From Riptortus pedestris (taxonomy: Eukaryota > Arthropoda > Insecta > Hemiptera > Alydidae), in NCBI GenBank assembly GCA_019009955.1, contig CM032228.1:203594501-203658500 (forward strand): a stretch of 64,000 nt of DNA. Reading direction: 5' to 3'. Below are positions 55,053 through 64,000 of this stretch, piece after piece. A program made the position numbers and the translations under genes. The notes under the pieces are model-generated. The model ran no database searches and was not told the origin of the DNA. It was given only the letters and a program-made list of their open reading frames with translations. Each line of letters starts with the position of its first letter. The stretch's first letter is position 1.

Positions 55053-55800
55053 TGTCACGCAGGAGATTCGTGCTAAGGGAACTTTACTATGATATTGGAC
55101 GTTAATCTTAGTTTCTAATGACTGTATTTCTTAACAAGGATGATGAGAAAGGGATGCGAGGGAACTCCTCCCCTAGGCTTATATAATGTTATAAACATAT
55201 CATTTTAAATAATTGTTTAAATTTAAGTTGCAGCCGTTTAAGAATATTATTCGCGTCTTACTGTACCTGTGATAGTCCCCACCCTCGCGATTTCCTGATT
55301 ACGACGGGAACGAACTACGAAAGGAAGATAAGATTTGAATAGGTTTGATCTGAGAGTCTTCAGGAAAAGTGGGAAGAATTGTTTTTGAGGCGATAATGAA
55401 ATTTGTGACTCTGTATGTCCATAGTGTACCTGGACGGTGCTATTTGGTAGGAAAGTGTTAAAAGGGAGTTGCCTGTCAGGCTGCCGGATACAATGTAGTT
55501 CTACACAACAGATGTGCCGAGGTAGATATCCCAAGTCTGACAGCTTTGGTGCTGACCCTTGACTTATGGTCTCAGATGCCCGCCAGAACACCAAGTTCTT
55601 TACTGACTACAGTTGTTCAATTGGATAAATTTTGAGTTAAAGTATTAAATAAAGCAAAACAATATTAACGATACAGATATAAAAACGAGAATGGTTGCAT
55701 GGGCCGATGTTACTTCTGTGCCTTGCTGAAATTTTACTCATTTAAGAGTACCTCGAGATAGACATAATAAACATAATATACATTTAACCAACAGTTATTA
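55053..55800. other. Anonymous DNA with a 115-codon minus-strand frame
   Basis: TTGTCACGCAGGAG at about 55052-55065 may be a stray family A tip. The frame 55247-55594 (minus) is the longest here that is not explained by a repeat. It lacks a recognisable domain, signal peptide or membrane segment, and I do not call it a gene. Confidence 0.35.
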
Positions 55801-55810
55801 ACTCAGTGAA

Positions 55811-56660
55811 ACATGTTTGGTGACCGTAGTAGCATTACCTGCAAAGTTCCGAATATTTAACTCTGTAATGAGGCCCATGCTGTGTTACGGTAGGCAGGAT
55901 TGGGGAGCAATGAAGTACAATCAAATAGAAGAATTGCCATGGTATTTTATTAAGAGATTATTCAGCCAAAATACGCCTCATTATGCTGTATATCTGAATA
56001 CAGAAGAAACCCCATTATTCTCACTTACCATTTCACTACTCTTGAAATACATAGTTAATGTCTTGAAAGCAAGTGGATGCTAAAAGGGGAACTGGCATTA
56101 AAAGTTAAAAAAAATAAAAATGTTCAGATGAATTTTTCAAAAGCCCTATCGGTGAAAAGAACAATATTTTATTTAAATTACTGATTCAATTACAGTCAAT
56201 AATAATTGTAAAATTTAAAAAATAATAAAAAAAAAAACCTTGTCTATGCAGAATTCCATGATTTATACAATGAACTCTGATTTCTCTCCCAAGCATTAGA
56301 ATACACTAAAGTAAACAATGTCCACTATATCAGAGCAATAGCTAGAACCAGGCCAGAAGCTCTGAACTTGAACGACACGGCCAACTGCTCACTGTGTAAC
56401 CTCCTGGAACCTGATACACCTATCACTTCCTCTCTGTTTGTCCCGTTCTCTGGGAGTCCCGCTTTGCACCATTTGGTCGAATTTTTCTCAGCAGGGTTCA
56501 AGTAATTGCCATCCTGAACGGAGGAGATTACATTAACTTGAATAAATATATGAGAGCGCTGGAAGATATCTCAGACTCCTTTGTTTTGAGTTTAATTTAT
56601 TACTCCTGTTTTTGTTTTATGATATTTTATAACGGAAAAATTACTAGTATTTTTTTTTAG
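55811..56660 (+). pseudogene. LINE remnant A: end of reverse transcriptase and C-terminal region
   Basis: From 55835 the frame reads LPAKFRIFNSVMRPMLCYGR, then QDWGAMKYNQIEELPWYFIK and a second helix. This resembles the stretch just after the polymerase fingers/palm in non-LTR ORF2 proteins ('L.....LF...V...LLYGAE.WG....E.IE......LK.....P...P.Y.V..E....PL'). After several stops it resumes near 56300 with VHYIRAIARTRPEALNLN and CSLCNLLEPDTP, the cysteine motif region. It ends with INLNKYMRALED near 56570. The 3' part is AT-rich. Multiple frame breaks and missing upstream domains show it is dead. Confidence 0.75.
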
Positions 56661-56779
56661 TTCACGAGGTCAAAAAAAAAACTATTATTTTTTTTTTTAT
56701 TCAGTATCAATATTTCGTAATATCATTACAAATTATTTTATTTATTGCTTACTAGGATTTTCCTTAAAGCAAGGAGTAG

Positions 56780-57439
56780 ACCTTATATAATGAGATCCTA
56801 TATTATCAGATTTAATTGGGTATCTCAAATTAAAAACCTACTAAACTCTTTAAATTTCATTGACATCTGGCTTATTCAAGAAACAAAACTTCATTAAATT
56901 ACACATTAGCTCAATAGTATAAGCATGCCAAAGTAAATTACTTTCTATAGACCTAGAAAAACTTCAAATTATAGTCGATTATAAAAGGTAATTTTCACAA
57001 CTCCCCGTTCGCCTTAGAAATTTCTAACTATTGGTTTGCCATTCCAAATTGTAAAAACCATTGCACAGCTAAGAACGTCAAGCAACTATTGTATAAAGTT
57101 TTCAATGAAAAATGTATACTATAATATTAACCCAAAAGAAATTTGCACATTGTGTAATTTAAATATGAATGAGGACATTTATCATATAATGCTTCATTTA
57201 CTCCCCTTTGAGAGAACAGTATTTGACAGTCATCAAACAGCCAGCTGATAATTCACAACTTCCAAATATTTTAAATAGTGCATCTAGAGTAGTATATATT
57301 AGGATTCTTAAATATTTAAGAAATAGTTTCAAACTTCTTGAATCTTATCTGTGTTAACATTGTGCGCTTATTAGTTAAGTTTTTTCTAGAAATGTTAATG
57401 TAAATGCTAGTCAGTTATACTCAATTCTAGTTTGTAAAA

Positions 57440-57496
<57 letters not shown>

Positions 57497-57700
57497 AGTT
57501 ACTAACATAGAAAAACTTACATCATTATAATTTAATGAATAATAATTTATAATTTTTAGTTTAATCTTAGTTTCTACAGAACAACGTTTTATTATTTACT
57601 GTTACTAATAGTATATACCAAAAGCTTTGTAAAGTATTATGAATTCCTAAAGTAATTGTAATACAATTTGCTGGAAAATAAATTTACTTACTTACTTACC
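56780..57700 (+). pseudogene. LINE remnant B: C-terminal cysteine region and 3' UTR
   Basis: The 57036-57248 frame reads IAQLRTSSNYCIKFSMKNVY, then PKEICTLCNLNMNEDIYHIM, the usual 'CPLCN...ED..H.L..C' region of LINE ORF2. The second Cys position is Leu here. After a frame change, LPNILNSASRVVYIRILKYL leads to a stop near 57358. The 3' UTR contains a (TA)n tract and finishes AAATAAATTTACTTACTTAC. This short (TTAC)n run may be the element's own tail. It lies 3' of LINE remnant A on the same strand but is a separate copy of a similar region. Confidence 0.72.
57446..57496. repeat. (TA)n microsatellite
   Basis: About 50 bp in the LINE 3' UTR. Confidence 0.95.
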
Positions 57701-58310
57701 ATGTAGCTAGATGACCGAATTATGGAGGAGGTGCCCGTAAAAGATGGATTAGCATTTGCTTAAATAAAATGGTTTTACTCAAGTTATATAAATACAAGGG
57801 GTAGTGTCTGTTATAACGTCCAAATAGGGGCATCGGGCTTTAAGTCCATGTCTTATGTATACTTCATACCCTCATATTAATAAACTCTTAAATTACTCAA
57901 AGACAATTAACATTTACTAGAAACTTTAAATCACACCGACTCTACTCATGCCTACCTCTATGTTTTATTTATTTCCTTCAAATTAAGTTAAAAATTACAG
58001 GTGTGTGTTTGAACAAGAATGTAAAAACAATTTTTTATCTTGTGCCTTAGACTTCTTAATTCCATCATCATTCCAGGATTAATTCACAACATTTATAGTT
58101 TTAATTTATAGCTTTCTCAATTTTATTTGTTTTAAATAATGTAGTAGACATTTTTCTTTATTTTATCAGTTTAAATTTATGAATGAATGATGATTGATAC
58201 TGAGAGAAATCGGCACGTTACGAAGCTCATCAAATAAATAAATACATTTTATATTCATGATTATTACTAAAGAACAAATAAAGAATATAATATGGTATAT
58301 AGTTGTGAAT
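57701..58310. other. Anonymous DNA
   Basis: No recognisable feature. Confidence 0.4.
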
Positions 58311-58516
58311 GATCACAAAATGTACAAGGATACACGTAATGATTTATATCAGTCCTTTATTAAAAATTAATTTGTCGCCCCTACACTTTTCGTGGCTCCA
58401 CATCTTATAAAACGTTTTACCATATGATCATTAATCATGGTAGCCTTGATTATTGATTTTAAATAAAGGACTGTAATTAATCTAAACTTGCATCTTTCTT
58501 TATACATTTTGTGATT
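58311..58516 (-). mobile_element. Short inverted-repeat element, decayed hammerhead
   Basis: Ends GATCACAAAATGTACAAGGA and the inverted TTTATACATTTTGTGATTC. Subterminal CAGTCCTTTATTAAAAAT pairs with AATAAAGGACTG (about 58345 and 58463). The interior minus strand at 58377-58408 reads AAGAUGUGGAGCCACGAAAA then GUGUAGGGG. It keeps stem II (GUGG/CCAC), GAAA and GUA before GGGG, but lacks CUGANGA. Same size class and layout as 25164-25365. Confidence 0.65.
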
Positions 58517-60310
58517 CTTAACAACTAGCAAAAATGAAACTTTCTTCAGTTTAACTTCTGTAAATCATTTACCAATTTGTTAATTCTATTTACCTTAGTT
58601 TCTATAAACTCATTGAGGTCGTTTTACTGTAAATTGTATTTTTTAATATTATTTTTAGAGCACGGTTCATGAGTCAGGGTCGTAAAAGCTCTATTTCAGA
58701 AGCTGTTTTATTTTATGGATGGCTCCTGACGTTCGAGAACCCTGAAACAATAACAGCCTGGCCTAAGTATTGATTAAAAGTGAAAAAGTCGCGCAATTCT
58801 ACCGCCAGTACAGGCCAGCACCGAACAAATAAATTCAAGGCATGCACTTTCTCCCATTATCGTCGTCTTAGCTAAACCGACCTCGTTTTTGTGAAGAAAA
58901 TATTTAAGAAACGGGGAATTATTTTGTCCAAATTACCTCTTTTGTCAGCTTGGCCAGAGTTAACACTGTTAGTGGTAGAGACTTTTTTATTGTGGGATTT
59001 TACCTCTATTATAAGTTATAAATTATAGTAAACATACTAATTTTACTTACTTCTTTCCTCCCTTTTGAAAGAAAATAGACAATACAATTTACACACAAAC
59101 ACGCGCGTGCGTGTAAGTTTGTATGTATGTGCCCCACTAGTGATTCTATTGTTTTTCCTTTTTGTGTCTATTAATCTCAATATGGAGTACATTAATCTTC
59201 GTCTGTCTTTCCTTTATAAATTACTCCTTAAGAAAATAATCGTCCGTCTCGCAACTGAATAGTCACGTAAATGAATAACATTCTATGACGACCCAAATTT
59301 TGTCACTCATATATGACATCATCTGTACATAGTCATTTCTATTTAACACATTCTAAGTGCCCTATCAACAAGATGTTTATACTTAAGGTGGGCATTGGAT
59401 GTTTACCGATACACTTGCCTATAATGTTAATGTCCCTTAAGGGACATCATACTAATTTTTGTTAAAAAAGACTATATACAATTAAGAACGGTATATTTGA
59501 AATAATTAAAATAGAGCCTATTGTCTTTTAAAGTTAGAAAAAATAATTTCCACAATAATGTTAATATTGGGGGTACACATACAATACTGTGTCGAGTTCA
59601 TTCAACACTCAAGCCGAACTATAAATCTTATTGGTCCGAAAATCTGTAAAAAATATTCACACTCGGCTCAGTATTAATACTGTGCCGAATGAATTTGCAT
59701 TAATTTTTGGATATGAATATAATGCGCCAATGCATATGTCCAACACGCTTCTGTCATTAATTTATATTCTTCCGTGTGTGTCATTTTGAGTAGTTAATAA
59801 GTTAATACGTAATAATATTTAATATGTAACTCCGTCTCGTTGTCTAGAGGTGGACAAAGAATTAGATATTGTAAAAGTGTTCTTTTTCATAGAAATAAAT
59901 AATTCATGCTTTATGAGAATGGAAATAAACTCTGATATATTTAGGAGGTATTATTAAAAAAAATACTATAATTGAGTTAAATTTAATTTTAATAACCAGC
60001 TTTAATTTTATCTAAGAAATAATTGAGAATGATTGCAAATGAGACATTCAAAGGACGAGTAATAAAAGAGTTTATACTTCACGACGTTCAAAGAAACTGT
60101 TCGATCGGAACCTCAAATTAACTGACAGCATATTGTGGGGCGCAATATTATTCAAACAGATTTTAACTCTCACAAATTGACTTACCTCATTTGATGGACT
60201 TAGCACAGAAAGAAACAGGCAGTTACTCGTACTTCTCGTCTTTCCTGAACTTGCGAAAGAAAGGAGCAATACTGCTTACAGAGTTCATAAGTGAATTGAA
60301 CGTATGTATT
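58517..60310. other. Anonymous DNA with a short palindrome
   Basis: ATGTCCCTTAAGGGACAT at 59430-59447 is a perfect 18-bp palindrome similar to the 5' tip of family A. GTGTCATTTTGAGTAG near 59778 recurs from 16.5 and 17.4 kb. No gene recognised. Confidence 0.45.
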
Positions 60311-60315
60311 GTGAA

Positions 60316-60490
60316 TATTTCTCGTCAAACCAATGGGAAACGAAACACGGCGATTTTTCATCTCAGCCTCCCTTACAACCTCCATTACTATAAGTCTTTA
60401 AGAATATTAATATACCCGAAAGTCGGGATACAGGTAACACTCGCTCCATGTTTCATGAAATTCTGTTCAGTCATTCAGGGGTAAATCGCA
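60316..60490 (-). mobile_element. Helitron fragment
   Basis: CAAACCAATGGGAAACGAAA, then GCCTCCCTTACAACC, TCATGAAATTCTGTTCAGTC and ATTCAGGGG match the reversed 5' portion of the Helitrons at 6471, 18504 and 34563. Both termini are missing. Confidence 0.7.
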
Positions 60491-60605
60491 ACTAACAGGC
60501 ACCAAAAGCCAAAAAAGTTTAATACCGTTTCAATTCCATGTGAAACAAGATTATCGTGAAATTTTGAGAAGTAGAGCCAATGTACAGGCAGGGGTTACAA
60601 TTTTA

Positions 60606-60650
60606 TATATGTGTGTGTGTGTATATATATATGTGTGTGTGTGTGTTTGT
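60606..60650. repeat. (TG)n(TA)n(TG)n microsatellite
   Basis: Short compound tract. Confidence 0.9.
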
Positions 60651-62324
60651 GCATTGTGAGGCATTAAAGAAAATAAAAGAAATTGAAAACTATGAAAAAA
60701 GGTATGGGATAATACAAATAAATAAAAATTGCATGAATATGAATGTTATGTTTAAATGGAAACAAGTTGGGCCTATATAGTTGATGAACTTCTTACAAAC
60801 GAAACTCTCACAATTCGAATTGAGATGAGGGGTACTTCGTGAAATTGGTTTCTGAAGAGGATACGTCAAAAATGTATCACAGCTGTGGAAACACGAGCCT
60901 GGCTGGCGAGATCAAAAGAGAACTACTCATTGTGACTTTGGGAAACCGAATGAGTTGGGAATGCCTAGAATGACAATTATTAGAGGTAGTACTGCTAGAA
61001 CTTGCTTAGGAGGGAACATGTTAGTTACAAAAGATTTATTATATATTCTTGTTATTGAGAGGAGTACAATAATAGTAAATTATTAGGGAATGTTATAAAG
61101 ACCCTCGTTTCCAGGGTTCCTGGCAAGGTGGAAACTGATATGTTAAGAGCTTATCAAAAGCGCATAATTACAAAATGTTGGAAGGATGAATTAGCCTCAC
61201 GTCCTTCCTAATATCTAGCATACCTTTCCTATTTCTACATATTTCACTATTGGCAAATAATAATCCTGTTTCAGCTAGACTTTTCTATTTTGTGTCTATA
61301 ATTGTTTCTTTACAGGAGAGAAAGTTATAAAGAAGGCTTAAGTATCTCGGTAATTAAGACTGTCTAATTTTAGCTTTGGCTGGAAGTTGAACGGCCTTCT
61401 AAGGGTGCATAACTTAAAACTTGGGCCTTGGAAAATTCGGCCAGCCACAACAGCTATATCTCCTTCACCAATCTTTGAGACAATAAAAAAATAAGAATGT
61501 ATTTTTATTCTTTTATTAGTTTTTTTTTTTTTCTATCAAAACTTAACGCGATTATTGAAAGTGGCACACCCACGAACATTTTATTATATTTAGTAGTGAA
61601 CTAAGTTTTAAGAGCTGTTTTAAGTCCTCATTAGAAAGTTTATTCAGTTTTTTTATGGCTGCTATTTTAGTAAATTCAATAAAGTTCTTTACATAGCAAT
61701 GTCGTTACATTAATTACTTTAAATCAGAGTAGCAATTATGTCTTCTTATTTTACTAAAACATTCTTTTTTACTAAGGACATTACCAGTTTATAACAGAGA
61801 ATATTAACAAGTTACTTTTGTTGATTGACCTACGGTTCACACAGAAATTTAAATTATTATTTATGGGATTTGAATTTTTACCCATCACAAATTACACTTA
61901 TTTACAATTTGAAAACCACAGCAACGTATTTTTCTGCATCAAAAAAACATAAACAGAAGTGAAAAACAATATCTACAAAAAATTAAATAACACAATATTG
62001 CTGAAGGAGAAGACTAATATACGGTGAATACAACATATTTAGAATAAGATATAATCAATATATATAATTTAACGAATTTGATGCAAAATGAAAATAAAAA
62101 TCTAGATTTGTCATTTCCATTCATTCCCAGGAAGCCAACGGGGAATTTTTATTGACGAATAGAATAAATCAAATCTTAAAAATATAAGTCCCACTCTACC
62201 TAGAAAAGGGATAACCCTTCCTGTTTATTCTTGACACCAATGATTGTGAACAAGTATCTGGTAGACTCATCAATAGTAAACACTTTTAGGAAACCAGTCA
62301 CCATATCATGTTGTTGAAATTAAG
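60651..62324. other. Anonymous DNA
   Basis: T-run at 61519-61531. No coding or repeat assignment. Confidence 0.4.
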
Positions 62325-62600
62325 GTGCTAGTGAAAGTTGTTCGATACTATGAATGGATGGCAAGAGAAGCCGTAGAAACAGTAATCTACCTTTGCAGTA
62401 TCAACAGGGAAGATGGCTACAGATTAAGACACTTTGGGAGGCCATCATTTCACCAGGGAAGGAGGCCCAACACGACAAGGAATACAAAATCTCAAGAACA
62501 CAGCCACGGAAAAAAGTATCGGAAGACACGCGAAAGGCTCCAAACCCTCAGGAGGTCAAGCCGATTCTTCTGTGTACCAGAAGTTAATAACATGTCAAGT
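62325..62600 (+). pseudogene. Possible Penelope-like element C-terminal fragment
   Basis: The protein begins VVRYYEWMAREAVETVIYLC, then SINREDGYRLRHFGRPSF. It resembles the segment following the GIY-YIG endonuclease in Penelope-like reverse transcriptases ('REAIEI..HP.N.NREDG..LS..W.P'). Only this short signature is visible. The frame continues to 62777 but passes into a (TA)n tract and is not protein-like there. No GIY-YIG or reverse transcriptase sequence is seen upstream. The assignment depends on one motif and is tentative. Confidence 0.45.
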
Positions 62601-63105
62601 CAAAATCTAATAAATAAGGTGAAGAATCACACATATGCAGATCGTTCTTCTATCAACCGGCATTTGAAAATAGGCTTCATATATATATATATATATATAG
62701 TCCTGCATAAGGAAACAGCAGCTTTGAGCATTGGCATGATGAATTCAAATGATGGCGTCAAGGTGATATTGGCTTAAGGTTACAAAACATGTCGTCTACT
62801 GAACCCCGACAATTCCTGTAAGATGATTTTATTAAGCTAACGATTGTAAAGAAGAAACAAGTACATAAATGAACTTGGATTAACTGGGTTTTTTAAAGAA
62901 GTACTTAACGATCAGAAAATGTATACAATTGAGTAAACAATTTATTTTTTTTTGTCTTCTGGATATTTTAAGTTTGGAATTTATATTGTTACATAAACAA
63001 TATGTTTAAAATAAAGCGTTTTTTACTACACATACTTACTTATATCTACTATATCCGGAAAATCTATGCGACTACAATCTGGAAAGTTCTACGCGTATGT
63101 TTCAG
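62601..63105. other. Anonymous DNA with short (TA)n at 62678-62699
   Basis: Nothing further recognised. Confidence 0.4.
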
Positions 63106-63107
63106 TG

Positions 63108-63266
<159 letters not shown>

Positions 63267-63722
63267 CTGTGTGTTAGTTCTTCAAATCATTTATATTTTT
63301 CTTCCCTGCTATAGTGCGGGTACCCCTATAACGTGTCCTTTAATTTTCCCTTGACCTGAGCTATAGGGAGGGTCCATCTACTCTATGTAATAAAATATAA
63401 CACATCCCAACAACACTTCCTCATCGTGTTCACTAAGCTTATGTGTACAAAATAATGAAAGTATTATAACCGTAAAAGTTTATTTTTCAAATTTTATCAG
63501 AATTGCTCGTTTTGACTGTTTCTCCATCAATTTATTAGACCTTTGTTGTTTATCACCAAAATATCTACGTATTATGGCTTTTGGAACCGATTCAATGGAG
63601 CGTACTATTTTTAAATGTGTGCAGTGAACTAGTTGTTTATTTTATTTAATAGGAGTTCAATAATGTCTGTAATGTTATCAGCGTTTCTTCTCTTGAGTTC
63701 TTTCAAGCCTACTAGAGTAGGG
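63267..63722. other. Anonymous DNA
   Basis: Nothing recognised. Confidence 0.4.
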
Positions 63723-63868
63723 ACTAAGAATTTTATTTCACGGTAATTGATGAATGGGTCACTAAATGAATTCCTATTGCCCATGCGGGAATCGAACTCG
63801 CTACTCTAGGTTTACCATATGAGAGTAGGACCAACACCTTAACTCTTATTTCTAACCTGATCCCAAAT
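63723..63868 (-). mobile_element. tRNA-derived SINE, head and proximal body
   Basis: Reversed B box GGGAATCGAAC at 63787-63797, with the reversed head CTAGGTTTACCATATGAG and CCTTAACTC, and the body AGTGACCCATTCATC side. The distal body (GGTAACCTGTAGG) is missing. Confidence 0.8.
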
Positions 63869-64000
63869 GGATATGAACCATTTCTAACTCTTCACTAATG
63901 TTTCCCACATTTGTAACTGGTTACTTACGTGCATTTTTTACATTATTTTAGTAAATGTGTGTTTGATTGTTCAATAATTATTATTAAATAATGTAATGTC
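63869..64000. other. Anonymous DNA to window end
   Basis: Short AT-rich stretch without features. Confidence 0.4.

Overview
The window looks like non-genic nuclear DNA of a large, AT-rich, repeat-laden animal genome, most likely an arthropod and probably an insect. The evidence is indirect: tRNA-derived SINEs, mariner and Tc1-like DNA transposons, rolling-circle elements, several classes of non-LTR retrotransposon, a Ty3/gypsy-type remnant, Penelope-like signals, long (TA)n/(CA)n tracts, and no open reading frame longer than about 170 codons. No intact host gene, rRNA or canonical tRNA was found. A true exon of a gene with very long introns could have been missed.

Layout. 0-6 kb: a 3' piece of the dominant interspersed family, then a complete but miniature gypsy-type LTR element (1596-2473, minus strand, 5-bp target duplication), then anonymous DNA. 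6-10.4 kb: several SINEs, a minus-strand Helitron copy, a 275-bp palindrome carrying hammerhead-ribozyme motifs inserted in a SINE tail, two old minus-strand copies of the dominant family, and the C-terminal piece of an endonuclease-type LINE. 10.4-16 kb: mostly anonymous. 16-26 kb: further family copies, a Helitron with a 298-bp tandem array, a decayed LINE with RNase H, and a short inverted-repeat element with a complete hammerhead motif. 26-31 kb: a Tc1/mariner remnant and a facing pair of family copies. 31-43 kb: more family copies, one split by a mariner, a second Helitron, and a copy whose core is a GTGA satellite. 43-50 kb: a SINE, an LTR-like block, an old duplication and a candidate MITE. 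50-64 kb: four more family copies, two LINE 3' fragments, a third inverted-repeat element, a Penelope-like coding fragment and a final SINE.

The dominant family (called family A here) has about 20 copies or fragments on both strands and is the main structural theme. Full copies are about 640-680 bp. They begin with a 28-bp near-palindrome starting AGCAGATTTCCC, carry a microsatellite at a fixed internal position, and end with an inverted copy of the 5' tip, a hairpin (ACGCAG/CTGCGT) and GACGGACTTTTT. Asymmetric terminal inverted repeats plus a 3' hairpin and insertion between T residues suggest a non-autonomous Helentron/Helitron2-type rolling-circle element. This is inference from structure, because no Rep/helicase sequence is present.

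The second theme is a set of short inverted-repeat elements (7849-8123, 25164-25365, 41221-41440, 58311-58516) that carry intact or decayed minimal hammerhead ribozymes of the kind known from Penelope-like elements. All coding remnants belong to mobile elements and all are broken.
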